Shown here: in pieces, positions 12,261 through 27,183 of the stretch
Layout of the letters: each line of letters starts with the position of its first letter
Numbering within the stretch: position 1 is the stretch's first letter
Source of the DNA: Flaccisagitta enflata
Lineage: Eukaryota; Chaetognatha; Sagittoidea; Aphragmophora
Reading direction: 5' to 3'
DNA length: 64,000 nucleotides
Assembly: GCA_965153355.1 (NCBI GenBank)
Contig: OZ231126.1
Coordinates: 78,492,001 to 78,556,000 of the forward strand
Notes under the pieces: generated by a model
The model's input: only the letters and a program-made list of their open reading frames with translations
Told to the model about the DNA's origin: nothing
Database searches by the model: none
Translations under genes and position numbers: made by a program

Positions 12261-12639
12261 CTAGAATGGAAAAAAAAAAAGAAGGTAAAACCATAATTGG
12301 ATTTCACTTGGAAATAGAACGTTAAAATGGAGGCTATGCATATGTACCAAATGAACTTTTACCTAGAAACCAAATAATCAAAAAATTCGAGACCGACAAT
12401 CTGACAAAGCAATGGACAATAAAACTGGAATGGCGACACAACATTTCAAGTCGATTGCGAGAGAGAAAAAAAGAAAAGAAAAAAACATAATGAAACGAAA
12501 AAGAAAAAGATATCGATTGAAGGTGGGTCTTTGTTGCGCTGGACATGAGAAGAAAATAGACCGACGGAGCAGGAAAGAATTTCCTTTTCAATGAAAAAGA
12601 TTAAATAGCTAAAAGAAATAATGGGATGCATGCAATTTC

Positions 12640-12650
<11 letters not shown>

Positions 12651-12703
<53 letters not shown>
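12651..12703. repeat. (GA)n microsatellite
   Basis: About 26 GA units continuing into GACAGA variants to about 12735; within the GT49 intron between e5 and e6. Confidence 0.93.
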
Positions 12704-12712
<9 letters not shown>

Positions 12713-13144
12713 CAGAGAGACAAAGACAGAGAGAAACAGAAAATAGAATAGCATAAGTGATAGAAAAAAGAGCCTGAGCGACAGACGGTAAAAAAAAAAA
12801 AAAAAAGAAAGCCATTCCAATTTCAGATGGAATCTATTCTGAGATTGAATTGGACGAATTTTATTTGTTGGAAAAAATGTGATCGTCGCCAAAGGCAAAG
12901 ACTCTGATGAAAGGGAAAACGAGGGTCGAAATGAATTCGACTCGCGAGGTATGAATATTGTGGAAATCGTGATGATAAGGATGACGACAACAACAACAAC
13001 AACTATGACAATGAAGTAAAGCATTTGTTACCATTGTTTGTGATCCAGACTATTGCTCGACCAAACCTCCTGCATATTTTTTGCGCTCATCATCCCCGCT
13101 TTTCACCAAAGAGGGGAAATACTTGTACTCTATCCGGATATGTA

Positions 13145-14138
13145 CAGGGTGTTTCACGCGTTTTGAGGTTTAAAGAATCGACATAACTTTTCTCCTAGAA
13201 AAGCTATTCCAATTCTGAAAAAAGGTCTGAATAGATCTTGAAGTGCAGTTTTTTTATGTCACCAATTTTTTGTATTTGCGCATTTTACCTTGAGAGCTAC
13301 GGGAGTTTAAAGTAAACAACATTATCCAGTTAACTAGACATGGGAAAGAAAAAATGGACAACTTCTTTTACTAGTTTCTGGTCAACTATTGGCCTGAACT
13401 ACAGAAAATCCATGACTGTTTAAAAGCTCTGCAAAAAATTTCAAAATGCGATGTTGCTGGACATTGTAGCTTCATTCTTTTAGAAATGGCAAAAGATTGA
13501 AGAAAAAAATCACAGATTGAAAAAAATGCTCATTTCAATTTTTTTCCATCGAGAAATTTTGCTCTTTCCATTTTTGTCATTTACGTAACTCAGGATTGAT
13601 TTGGCTACTCGATATCCATGAGCAAATTAAAGAACTATGAATTTTCTATAAAATGGAGCCAAGAACCAATTTCTAACTCAATTTGTTTAATCCCTATGTT
13701 ACAATAAAGATAGCCCATGAAAATCAGGTAGTACTGACTTTCCAAATTCTTTACCACCTGTCTGCATTCTTCTGCCATTTGTAAACGGATAGAGATGTGA
13801 CAACCAGCAAGGTCTCATTGGAAAGATCTTTTGCAGAGCTTCAAATTGATCATGGATTTTGCTATGTTTTTCTTATTGCTTGGATGTGAAACACTAACAA
13901 ACAAGTAGTCTGCTTTTTTGTTTTGCAATAGTTATCCAGATTAAAGATGCAGGCTGGATATGGTTGTTTTTTTCAAACATACATAGTGGGGATATTTAAA
14001 AGCGCAGGTATAAAAAATTGGTGACATAAAAAAACTGCGCTTCAAGATCTACTCAGACCTTTTTTCAGATTTAGATTAGCTTTTCTAGGAGAAAATCTAT
14101 ATCGATTCTTTAAACCTCAAAGCGCGTGAAACACCCTG
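13145..14138. mobile_element. 1-kb palindromic element with TA duplication (CAGGGTGTTTCACGCG ends)
   Basis: TA-CAGGGTGTTTCACGCG is mirrored by CGCGTGAAACACCCTG-TA. The palindrome continues inward for several hundred bases: TTGGTGACATAAAAAAACTG against CAGTTTTTTTATGTCACCAA, and the core AGCTCTGCAAAA...TTGCTGG against CCAGCAAGG...TTTTGCAGAGCT. The loop is near 13620-13700. TA duplication and end sequence fit Tc1/mariner-like non-autonomous elements. No transposase frame. Confidence 0.8.
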
Positions 14139-14235
14139 TAGTCAAGTATCTTTTTACAAATAGCTAAAATGATGGAAAGACAAATAAACGCTCCCTTTGC
14201 CCCTCGACACGTTACAGCAACGGTGTAATTCGCCA

Positions 14236-14269
14236 TACCTGAATATCGGGAGATCGATTGGCATCGATA
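14236..14269 (-). pseudogene. Duplicate of the 3' boundary of GT49 exon e5 (distal copy)
   Basis: In gene sense it reads ATCGATGCCAATCGATCTCC, then CGATATTCAG|GTATGG, matching the last codons of exon e5 ([10 protein letters not shown]) with one residue changed (I for N) and with an intact GT. It lies about 0.9 kb inside the following intron. There is no good acceptor before it, so it is taken as a duplicated fragment. Confidence 0.55.
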
Positions 14270-15101
14270 CACAATCAAGCTTCACAAGAGCGCATAATAC
14301 CTCACGCGTATATAAACAAATATTCTTTGTAACAATGGCCAAATAAAAAAACGGACGCTCAGTTTTTCTTGATTGAGTAAAAACCCTTCATGCTTTAAAC
14401 TTAAAATCCATAAGCACTTTAAAGAGCTTTGAAAACTCTTCAAATCTAGATCAAACAAAAGTTATTCGCTTTAATCGTTTTCAAATGACTTAAGATTGAA
14501 GTTCAACACCCATATTTTGGACCGACCGAAGAAGGCAGATTCTGGCACCTGGTAACAAAGTACTTTTTCTTTTATATTTTTTTGCAAAAAAAAAAAAAAA
14601 AAAACAAACAAATAAATGGGATGAAATCTATGATGAAAGTCAAGTATTTCGAATTTTCTACAAGATGAAACCAAGCAGAGTTTTATTTTGTTTAGAAGCT
14701 GTATCAATTTAAAGTTGATCAATCAAAACTGTTGGAAACCAGATCAGAGATTTTTTAGTGGCAATCTTTAAAGTATCATAACTATTAAAGTTTTAAAGCT
14801 ACAATGTTCTAAAACAGCTCAAATGAAAGATTTTTTGAAGCTCTTCAAAACCATCATGGATTTGGTCAAAACATCGCGTCCGGTTATCTTTTTGGCTATT
14901 GTTAGCTTTAACAGGCTGTAACTTGCGTAACAATAATTGTGTGACATATTGGCGGGAACGCCTTGATAGCTGGTGCGCTCTAGCGGCGCTCCACTCTACT
15001 CCATTCTTTTCCCTGAAGGGGGGGGGGAGTGACCCACTCACCCCTCTTCACCCAACAACATCATATCAGATGGTGAGCATTGAGCTGCACATTAAGCTAC
15101 G

Positions 15102-15130
15102 TACCTGATTATCGGCCGATCGATTGGTTC
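15102..15130 (-). pseudogene. Duplicate of the 3' boundary of GT49 exon e5 (proximal copy)
   Basis: In gene sense CCAATCGATCGGCCGATAAT then CAG|GTACGT repeats the NRSPDNQ|GTA boundary 62 bases further into the intron, with a donor at least as good as the real one. Use of this donor would keep an open frame but would leave phase 2, which does not fit the next exon (phase 0). Confidence 0.55.
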
Positions 15131-15163
15131 CCTACCCAACAACATTGAGGCACATATCCGTAC

Positions 15164-18380
<3,217 letters not shown>

Positions 18381-18633
18381 AACAAGGCCGGAAACACAGC
18401 TACCCCAGTCGCATGCGGGTGGGCAGGAGGAGTGGTGGAGAAGGCCATTAGGGCATCTGGGCAGGAGCAGTAACCTCAACAAGGCCGGATACATGGCCAC
18501 CAGTTGCGGACGGGTGGGCAGGGGCGGAAATGCGCGTTTTCCCACTTTTCAACGGACCGACGGACTGACGGACGGACGTCCAGACGGACGTACAGACAAA
18601 GCCTCCTATAGAGTTGCGTGTCCGCAACTAAAA
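18381..18633 (+). mobile_element. HT1 5' fragment followed by a complete HT2 hairpin-ended element
   Basis: AACAAGGCCGGAAACACAGC with GTCGCATGCGGGTGGGCAGG (18381 on) is the 5' part of an HT1 copy. From 18478 a full HT2 element starts: AACAAGGCCGGATACATGGC, the arm GTTGCGGAC at 18503-18511, GGGTGGGCAGGGG, a GACGGACG-rich middle, CAAAGCCTCCTATAGA, and the hairpin GTTGCGTGTCCGCAAC at 18613-18628 followed by TAAAA. Confidence 0.78.
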
Positions 18634-18714
18634 GTAAAAAGCTCAAAAACACCAAAAAAGTAATAGCAGCGCAAAGGCAGTAAGTGGTCAGTGGTACTCA
18701 TGCCCTGCTTGAGT

Positions 18715-18880
18715 AGTGTGTGATTTAAGTTGAGGGGAAGCATGGCAGCGGCCCCAAAGGGGACGAAGTCCTGTTGAACACAAGGGGGAATCTGCCAGTC
18801 CGTCCGTACGTACGTACGTACGTACATATGTCCGACCGTCCGTCTGTCCGTCCATCCGTTTGTCCCCCCCCCCGACTCTT
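18715..18880. repeat. Fragment of the GCGGCCCC-GGGGACGA foldback family plus (GTAC)n
   Basis: GGCAGCGGCCCCAAAGGGGA then CGAAGTCCTGTTGAACACA repeats the left end of the foldback element at 21877-22254. It is followed by CCGTCCGTACGTACG repeats and CCGTCTGTCCGTCC. Confidence 0.65.
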
Positions 18881-19374
18881 CCTCAGGGCTTATTCTGACC
18901 CAAATTCTGCCAAATAGCCCTAATCCAAGTGCTAGTTCGCGACTAAAACGACAAGAACTTTAATGATGATAGATGATGTGGTCATGTGAATCATGGTTCA
19001 TTACCCTTCTGCTCAGTTATCAGGGCAACAGGCTCAACAAGATGGAAATCGGATCTCTAAATCGAGGCGCTGACGAGCTCGTTTCAATTGACGTTGCGAA
19101 GCAGGAATATCATCTACCTTAATAGCGTATGCAGCCAATGCGCACCAGATTACGATGAATGATCGCGGCGAAAGCAGGTGTCATATTTGTGTGAATATAT
19201 TTCATACAAAGCAAAACAAGTAACATGGGCAGACCTGATTTTAGAGCGAGCCCGCGAGCCCGGTGCTCTCTATTTTGCTCTCGGACTCTCATGTTTTGCA
19301 TGCGCTGAGCCCGGCAGGCTCTCTCTTATTGGGATGGGTTCAAAGCGCTCAAGCTGATTGAGTAAATTATTTGA

Positions 19375-19676
19375 AAAATTATCACCACGGACCAACAGAC
19401 GGACCAACGGACCAACAGACTGACGGACGGACAAAGCCTCTTATAGAGTTGCGTGTCCGCAACTAAGAATGTAATGGACCGACTGACTGATAGAAGCAGG
19501 TGTAGAGTCGCGTATCCGCAACTAAAAATGGTTAACAGAGAATTTGGGTCGGAGCAGTACCGCAAAAAACGCCCACAAACACACACAAAAAAAAAAGCAA
19601 AGCGTGATAGATATACAGACCGGCCGACCATCCGACAGACATTGCAGATTCTAGTGTTGCGTGCACGTGACTAAAA
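19375..19676 (+). mobile_element. Cluster of three hairpin-ended element 3' ends
   Basis: Three tails follow each other: GACGGACAAAGCCTCTTATA then GAGTTGCGTGTCCGCAACTA (to about 19467), TAGAGTCGCGTATCCGCAAC TAAAAA (to about 19528), and TTCTAGTGTTGCGTGCACGT GACTAAAAA (to about 19676). The second and third have hairpins whose two arms no longer match perfectly, as if arms from HT1 and HT2 were mixed. Confidence 0.65.
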
Positions 19677-19695
19677 ACAAACTTCAACTGAGGTA

Positions 19696-20268
19696 CAGTA
19701 GATGTCGTCTAGACTTGGAAATACGGGGGAATTCATTGCAGGAAGATAAATATACTTAGGAGATTGATATTTTGAATATAGACCAATAAAAGGATGTTTT
19801 ATTGCCCATGGGTGTTGGTTGCCATGGAAACACATTTCCATGTATTCACGCTAAAGTATCAATATTTTGAGAAATTTTTGAGGGAACATTGTTCAAAATA
19901 AAATTTGCTACAACTTTCCCATAGTATGTTCTGTAAGAATATCGCTCGTTTAGCCGTTGCTAGGGAGCGTAACTATGTGTGACAGCCCTGTGATGCTCCT
20001 TAGCAACCGCCAAATGACTGATATTCTTACAGAACATACTATGGGAAAGTTGTAGCAAATTTCATTTTAAACAATGTTCCCTCAAAAAATTTCTCAAAAT
20101 ATTGATACTTTAGCGTGAATACATGGAAATGTGTTTCCATGGCAACCAACACCCATGGGCAACAAAGCATCCTTTTATTAGTTTATATTCCAAATATCAG
20201 TGTTTTAAGTTTATCTGTCTTCTTGTAATGAATTCCCCCGTATTTCCAAGTCTAGACAACATCTACTG
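19696..20268. mobile_element. Full-length palindromic element with TA duplication (CAGTAGATGTCGTCTAGAC ends)
   Basis: TA-CAGTAGATGTCGTCTAGAC and GTCTAGACAACATCTACTG-TA form the ends. The arms run nearly without a break to the centre near 19985, sharing TTCCATGGCAACCAACACCC, CTAAAGTATCAATATTTTGA and ACTTTCCCATAGTATGTTCT. It is 573 bases long with no coding capacity. A second, interrupted copy is at 38598-39730. Confidence 0.85.
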
Positions 20269-20339
20269 TATCGCATTTGTGGTGAAAATCTATTGGTCCA
20301 AAAAATCTCAACTAAGCCGTGAGGCAGTGAGCAAACGGA

Positions 20340-20450
20340 GTGAGTGAGCCTGAATTCCGAGCAAGCTAGCAAAGGGGGCGTAGCGAGGCTGAGCAAGTGA
20401 GCGAATTAACGGAGCGAGCGACTGAGTTGCGCATATAAAACGCAATGCGC
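20340..20450. repeat. GAGCGAGCGA/GAGTGAGC degenerate repeat
   Basis: Units such as GAGTGAGC, GGAGCGAGCGACTGAG and GAGCAAGTGAGCG recur in 8-10 base steps. The same family is seen at 30713-30800, 31644-31860, 38104-38300 and 51010-51190. Confidence 0.6.
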
Positions 20451-20476
20451 GATGGTCTGTGTGTAGCAACACGCCC

Positions 20477-20497
20477 GAGAGAGAGAGAGAGAGAGAT

Positions 20498-20578
<81 letters not shown>
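20477..20578. repeat. (GA)n microsatellite
   Basis: About 100 bases of GA with two interruptions near 20497 and 20506. Confidence 0.95.
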
Positions 20579-20582
<4 letters not shown>

Positions 20583-20590
20583 GGCATGAC

Positions 20591-20730
20591 AACAAGGCCG
20601 GATACACGGCCATCAGTTACGGACGCATGGGCAGGGGCGGAAATGCGCTTTTTCCCACTTTTTGACTCGATCATTACGGACCGACAAATGGACAAAACCT
20701 CTTATAGAGTTGCGTGTCCGCAACAAAAAA
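20591..20730 (+). mobile_element. Hairpin-ended element, family HT2
   Basis: It starts AACAAGGCCGGATACACGGC, has the arm GTTACGGAC near 20616 (one mismatch to the hairpin), GGGCAGGGGCGG, CAAAACCTCTTATAGA and the hairpin GTTGCGTGTCCGCAAC at 20709-20724. It is directly preceded by the GA microsatellite. Confidence 0.78.
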
Positions 20731-20927
20731 CACGTGAAACAAAAAACACAGTGCGAACGTACACTTCTCTTTCCCCAGCATTCCGAAGGGCGAATTGGAG
20801 AAGAGAACAAGCTTCTGCGGCAACTACGGCAAAACTGGACACAATTCTGACAGAATCGACAGGTTTTTAGTTGCGGAAATGCAATTCTACCAATAAAGGT
20901 GGCTCTGCCGTAGGAAAAAAGTCGTAA

Positions 20928-20932
<5 letters not shown>

Positions 20933-21007
<75 letters not shown>
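20933..21007. repeat. (GA)n microsatellite
   Basis: About 37 GA units followed by GACAGACAGG variants. Confidence 0.95.
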
Positions 21008-21012
<5 letters not shown>

Positions 21013-21059
21013 CAGACAGGTAGACAAACAGATAGACAGACAGACAGAGAGACAGAGAG

Positions 21060-21381
21060 GCTTTTGCATTACTGCCCCTGCCCAATCGTTTGCTACTAGG
21101 GTGCCGTGTATCGGACAACGATGGAGAGGAACGACGGCAATGATGGAGGGGAACAACAACGATGATGAAGAGGAATGACGACGATGATGGAGAGGAATAA
21201 CGTCGATGAGAGAGCCAATGCGGCATTTTAAGTGAGGTGAGACAATTTACTCCAGTTCCCCGAGTTAAAGACCACAAAAACAAAACAAAAAGTAGTGTGA
21301 CAGACAGACCGACAGGTGGACGGACGGATGAACGGACGGACACGACAAAGCGGGGTGCAGAGTCGCGTAGCACGCGACTAA
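21060..21381 (+). mobile_element. Degenerate HT1 hairpin-ended element
   Basis: TGCCCCTGCCCAATCG, a diverged interior with GATGGAGAGGAA repeats, AGTGTGACAGACAGACCGAC, CAAAGCGGGGTGCAGA and the hairpin GTCGCGTAGCACGCGAC followed by TAAAAA. The 5' end is not intact. Confidence 0.6.
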
Positions 21382-21876
21382 AAAGTAATGTTTACCTTGA
21401 TATTGGCCTACAAGAGTCATTCTCGAAAAAAGGTTTGACTTGGCTTCAAAACATGTAATTTTGATAACCACACATCCAGGATGTCGCAACGCAATTGAAG
21501 ACGTGGTGGTAATCATGAACAATAAAGAAAATGAAAACAATGAAGCGAGAAAAAGGTGTTTGATAACGATAATGTAAATGACATTCACGACAATGTTGAC
21601 TACAAATACGATGATTATTTCAGTTTTCCGTGATGATTGCTATGATTATTGCATGGGTGTATATTATTGAGTCGTTTTTGATTCCCCCCCCTGCCTCTGA
21701 TTTTCTTTCCCGCGACGCGTCGCGTCGCATTTCTATGTCTATGATTTTCATCCCCATAAAGCAATAAAACAATGTAGTTAAGGTTTAGATAATGTTAAAT
21801 TGTGTTTTACTAATTGTATTTTACGATTTAGTACTGTCAATAGTTATATTTTCCCTTAATTTCCTTTTTGGGCAGC

Positions 21877-22254
21877 GGCCCCGAAGGGGACGAAGTCCTG
21901 TAGAACACATGGGACTTTTGTTTGTTTATTCGTTCATTTGTTTGTCCCCCCAGGCCCTCTCAGGCCTGAAATCTGCCCTCTCAGGCCTTGAATCTGCCCT
22001 CTCAAGCCTGAAATTCTCCCTTTCAGGCCTGAAACCTGCCTGTCAGGCTTTGAATCTGCCCTGTCAGGCCTGAAATCTGCTTTCTCAGATTCAAGGCCTG
22101 AGAGGGCAGATTTCAGGCCTGAGAGGGCAGATTTTAGGCCTGAGAGGGCAAATTTCAGGCCTGAGAGGGCTTGGGGGGGCGGATGAATGGACGGACAAAC
22201 GAACAAAAGTCCCCTGTGTTCTACAGGACTTTGTCTCCTTCGGGGCCGCTGCCC
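21877..22254. mobile_element. Foldback element with oppositely oriented internal 22-bp repeats
   Basis: CAGCGGCCCCGAAGGGGACG plus AAGTCCTGTAGAACACA at the left returns inverted at the right (TGTGTTCTACAGGACTTTGT then CGGGGCCGCTG). The left arm carries about six units of TCTGCCCTCTCAGGCCTGAA and the right arm about four units of the complement (AGGCCTGAGAGGGCAGATTT). The element at 59695-60108 has the same plan with a different repeat unit. Confidence 0.75.
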
Positions 22255-22468
22255 TGCCTATCATTCCGATTTACAACCATACAAAGCAGGGCAACGGGTA
22301 TCGCTGACCACATATTGCCCTTGGGCGACCTGTTTTGTCTTTTTCCCCCATTGATTTCCTTCCCCATCTCCAGACCCTTTGATTTCCCCCCCCCCTCCAC
22401 CGGGGGAGAGAAAACTCAATAATATACAGGCCGGGATTATTGTTAGAATTACTCTTTTGCATACATCA

Positions 22469-22548
<80 letters not shown>
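22469..22548. repeat. (CT)n microsatellite
   Basis: About 80 bases of CT with two TTTC interruptions. Confidence 0.95.
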
Positions 22549-22550
<2 letters not shown>

Positions 22551-22596
22551 GGTGGGATTCCACAAATAAAGGACCATCTCATTATATTTACCAGCA

Positions 22597-22803
22597 AACA
22601 AGTGACGCGGGGTCACAATATCGTTTCGGATTGGTGGGCAGGGGCATCCAAGCCCCATCCACACCCCAACCCACCTCCAACACTCAAACATACACAAAAA
22701 GTATCGAAAATGCTCGTTTTCAACTCGATCACCATAACAGACCGACCGACGGACCGTCCAACGGACAAAGCCTCTTATAGAATTGCGTGTCCGCAACTAA
22801 AAA
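22597..22803 (+). mobile_element. Hairpin-ended element, HT2 variant
   Basis: It begins AACAAGTGACGCGGGGTCAC, continues GTTTCGGATTGGTGGGCAGG, has GACCGACCGACGGACC, CAAAGCCTCTTATAGA and ends in the hairpin ATTGCGTGTCCGCAAC at 22782-22797 plus TAAAAA. Same subtype as the reversed copy at 257-488. Confidence 0.75.
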
Positions 22804-22901
22804 CGAGAAAGTATGAAGTCACATTCACCACTAATCCTGCCAATGATAGACAATTACAACAGGGTTGCGTACACATAGGAGAATGCTACAATACTTGAAC
22901 A

Positions 22902-23020
<119 letters not shown>

Positions 23021-25572
23021 CGAATCTCAACTGGAAGGTCTCAAACCTTGGTGCTGGGTATGTGTTGGCCGAGTCAACGCGCAGGTCGACTGCACCTTAT
23101 TTGAAGCCTTTCACACATCTTGTCATCGTTCGGTTACGACGCGACGGTGGTGCGCTTCATGAGCTGACAGAACTGTCACGGCGGTGACAAGGACACGATG
23201 ATTGATAGATATAACTATGTCTGCCTGTCTGTCGTTATGTCTTTCTGTCTGTCTTTCTGCAAGTCTGTCTGTCTGTATGTCTGTCTATCGGTATGTCTGG
23301 TTACCAAGAACCAAAAAAGACAAGGCAAAGAGAAGTCAATTCGAATTTTTCTCCTCTAAATGATATCAAATGAAAGAAGGTTTGCGACTATATATATGTG
23401 CGAACCTATTTTGCCTGTCTTTTTCTGGATCAATTCCTGAATTGATATTTTACCCAATACTACTGCTAAACATGTGCAGCGGTAGACTTCTGTCATGTTA
23501 TGCAGCAGGTCACGATATCGGATGATTTTTTTTAAGGGGACCTGATAAAAATTCTTTTTAAGGGAACCTGATGAAAATTTTTAAGGGGACCAGATGAAAA
23601 TCTTTTTTTATCTCAATCTGTGGATTCAATAAAAAACCTTCTTTGTAGCCTGCCACACGACAACACCCCACATTGTTAATCTATCAGTCTGTTCATTGGT
23701 TTGATCATTGTATCTTACTTTTTTGTGCTCCTTCATCTTACAACTTTTGCCTAAAAAATCAAGTGAACTCATATATGGCCAATTCGCACATGACTGGAGC
23801 AGCTGTGCATCTGCCCTTTTATCTTTAGAGCAAAAAAAAAATCTGTCATAGTTTTTTTGCTAAAATCTTATTTTTGTTTAATTTTTTTTTTGCTAATATT
23901 TTTTTTGTTAAAATCTTTCGCTAAATTTTTTTTTGCTAAAAGTCTTTTTTCTTCAATTTTTTTTTTTGCCAAATTTTGAAATCTGAAATTTTTTTTCTTG
24001 CTAATTTCTGAAATCTAAAATTTTTTTTCGCTTATCTTTAAAAAAAAAATTGTTTTGCGAAAAAAAATTTTTTTTTGCTTAAAAAAGTTTTTAAGCAAAA
24101 AAAAATTTTTGCAAAAAAAAATTGTTTTTTGACAAATTTATTGAATTTTTTTTGCGACTTCCCATCGGTTTTGAGTAAAAAAAAATACATATTTGGATTC
24201 AGCATAGACAATACTACAAAACGTTATGGTTTCATAATTTTTCATAACTCATCACTATGTCCCCTTAAAAACAGTTTTCTTGCGTTTAGTACACCCTCTC
24301 TATTTTTGAGCAAAATTTCACTCAGATCACAGTATAATAATTATTATTTTTTAAAACTTAACTTTGCTTCATAGTTAAGCATATTATGTTTATTGGTCTG
24401 AAAGACAAATACTTGAAGGGCATATTTCCCAAATTTCATGTTTCCATGTGGCTCCAAAGCCGCTCAATTGCATTTTTTCTAGAGCGTATCAATTCACGCA
24501 CACCCCCAGATTTGTTCCTAACGCATACCTAACGCTTAAGATATGCCACTATGGCGTGAAAACGACACAATTTACACAAAATCTGATCACACCACGTGAA
24601 AGAGCGTGAAATTTTGAATCTACACTGAAAATTTCAAGTCTTAACTACCAGACGTTTGGTCACAATAAAATTTTACATTTTGTTGGTCCTGAAGTGTGAA
24701 CAGAATTGATACGCTCATCGACGGCTCATCGTAGTTAATTCTTTGTTTCCACACAGCGCTCCTCACACAAATGCGCGATGCTTTTGGGTCTTAATTTGAT
24801 AAAATTTCTTAAAATTAAAATTGGCATATCTCAGGAACTGTTCGAGCTAGCCCATTGAAATTTTGCATGGTTGGTACCTAGACCAAGAGGGTCTTTTGCT
24901 TAAATTCTGATGCGACCTACAGAATGTCAAGCAGTCCAACCAGACCAACCAGCCTACCAGATGAAAAAATGAAAAAATGGCATAACTTCTGAAGTAATTG
25001 TCCGATTTGGTTGAAACTTTTCATGAAGCTTCCTTTAAAGATTCCTCGTCACTGGCATAAAAAAGAGCTTGGGGAAAAAATATTTTCTTCCGACAGCCCA
25101 CCCAGCCAGAAATGGTACTTATAGAGATTTTTTTAAAAAACTAGAAAATTCAAAAAAAATTCAGAAACATGATCTCACATGTTTGCTTGGACCTTATCAA
25201 TAAGAATTTCACTGTCATATTGATTTCTTAGTTGTATTTAGCTAAATTTTCTAGTAATGAAATTGCCAACAATATATATTCAAGCCTAATTTGCATGAAA
25301 AATGAGCTTACTTAAGAAAATCCAAGTATGGATTCATATGTAAGAATAGGTAAGCTACATGATGACATATGGTTTTGTTCAATATTCAAACATGTAGATT
25401 TGATGACTTTCATCCCGTCCATGTCGGGTTTGCGTGACACAAGCCTATAATGACTTTCGAGTTTCGTTGAGAAAACCAACCATGAAGCATCAGGCCTCTT
25501 GGTTATCCGTAATAACTTCAGTTTCTGGAACTTCAGAAAGAATCTTTGAACGTGCGTATGGAAGCAAATTGA
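23021..25572. other. 2.5-kb intron stretch without genes
   Basis: It holds a (CTGT)n-like run at about 23221-23300, three copies of TTTAAGGGGACCTGATGAAA at about 23530-23610, and a T/A homopolymer-rich zone at 23820-24140 with repeated TTTTTTTGCTAAA. Beyond that I see only AT-rich unique sequence; no exon of the minus-strand GT49 gene is expected here because e4 and e5 join in phase. Confidence 0.45.
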
Positions 25573-25772
25573 TTTTTAGTCGCGTGCTACGCGACTCTAC
25601 ACCAGGCTTTGTCGGTCCGTCCGCCGGTCCGTCCGTCGGTGTGTCACACTTTACTTTTTTTGTTTTTTTGCGGTCTATGGCCTCACTGCTCCTGCCAAAG
25701 TGATCAAGTGACCTCAAATATGGCCCCTGCCCACCCGCACGCGACTGGGGTAGCCGTGTATCCGGCCTTGTT
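25573..25772 (-). mobile_element. Hairpin-ended element, family HT1, reverse orientation
   Basis: On the plus strand: TTTTTAGTCGCGTGCTACGC GACTCTACACC, GTCCGTCCGCCGGTCC, CACTTTACTTTTT, GCCTCACTGCTCCTGCC, AAATATGGCCCCTGCCCACC, CGCACGCGACTGGGG and CCGGCCTTGTT. The hairpin is at 25579-25595 and the matching arm (GCACGCGAC) near the other end. Confidence 0.8.
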
Positions 25773-26098
25773 CCGATAAGAGCCATTTCATTCACAAACC
25801 CTTTCTGAAACAAAGCTCGTGAGAGATTCTCTTCGTCACTATTAAGATTTTCACCAAATTTATCAGACAGCAATTTCAGGTGACGACTTTTGCACAAAGA
25901 GCACAAAGAGATGGGCAGAAGAAGTAGGAAGGGGGACAGACAGTTGGAATGATGGATCAAAAGGCAGTTACAGATGTAGAAATACAAAAGAATAGATGAG
26001 CAGAAAAAAGTGGGTTGAATAATAAGGGGCATAATTACAAATATAGTTGACAATGAGAGAATTGAAACCTATGAAAAGCCATTTATGAAAAGTCAGTA

Positions 26099-26696
26099 CA
26101 GTGTGAACATTGTCAAATGCAAAAAAGTATTAAGCTTTTGCTCCTAGATGCTTCATTTTCATGATTTTTAATCACTTTTCTCTTGAAGTACTATGTTTGA
26201 CGTTTTTTGTATCAAAATTTCATGAGTCTGAGTTGGATACTCTGTCCACAATAATAAATTGAAGTAAAAGAGGCATTTCTAGAAGATGCTCATTTTCAGC
26301 GCAAAATCTTCTTCTTTGAACAAAGTTTTTCTTTGATTTGCTCTCATTTAAAAACGACTTGAGCTATAAATGCCAGATTGGTCTCAAATAGAAGATAATT
26401 TGACTCTCTTTCATTTAAGACCAATGTAGCATCTGTGGCTTAAGTCATTTTAACCTGAGAACAATTAGAAGAGAAACTGCCCAGATGAAAAAAGTCAGTA
26501 ATTAAGATTGAGCTGTAAATACCTATTTTACTTCAAACTGATATCATGAACAAACTATTCAACTTAGACCCATGAAATTTTAACACAAAAAACGTCAAAC
26601 ATAGTACTATAAGAGAAAAATGTTTCCAGGTCGTGTAGATGAAGCATCAAGGAGTAAAAGCTTAATACTTTTTTGCATTTGACAATGATCACCCTG
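26099..26696. mobile_element. Palindromic element with TA duplication (CAGTGTGAACATTGTC ends)
   Basis: TA-CAGTGTGAACATTGTCAAAT is mirrored by ATTTGACAATGATCACCCTG-TA. The arms continue with GCAAAAAAGTATTAAGCTTT and ATAGTACTATGTTTGACG-like sequence. A core with GCCAGATTGGTCTCAAAT near 26370 resembles the other palindromic elements. Confidence 0.75.
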
Positions 26697-27183
26697 TAGC
26701 AGAGGCGATAAAAAGAAGAAGATGACAAGGAGACATTAAGGATCATTCGCGCGGTCTGTCACTTATTAACAGTGCACCTTTTAGCCTTTTTGATAGTTTC
26801 ATGTTGATGTTCCATTAGTAATTAGAAGGCAAACTGTCGCCGAGGTTTGTATCAGCTGAGGTTCATGACTTTTATCCCTCAACCTTGACGCCATTCAATA
26901 CAATTTGTTTAACAATTTTAGTTACTTTTGAGGATTTAAAAAAGAATAACTACATGATATTGTCAATCAAGGTGTGGCCATAATCAAGAACATCAATTTG
27001 CGCACTGACTGAATCCCCATGTCATCGAACTCATCTGCAAGTTTCAATGTATTTTTCTTGTTGGCGCCATTGCATCGTATCCATTTCTCCTATCATATTA
27101 TCATTTCTCTTTCGTCTCCCGCTCTTTTTGTACCTCCTAATTGTCTTTTTTTTTTTGCCTTGTTTATGTTCTTCTTCTTTCCG

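Noticed and set aside
11862-12296. 144-codon plus-strand frame
   Set aside because: Overlaps GT49 exon e6 on the other strand, which has splice signals, phase and family motifs; this frame has none.
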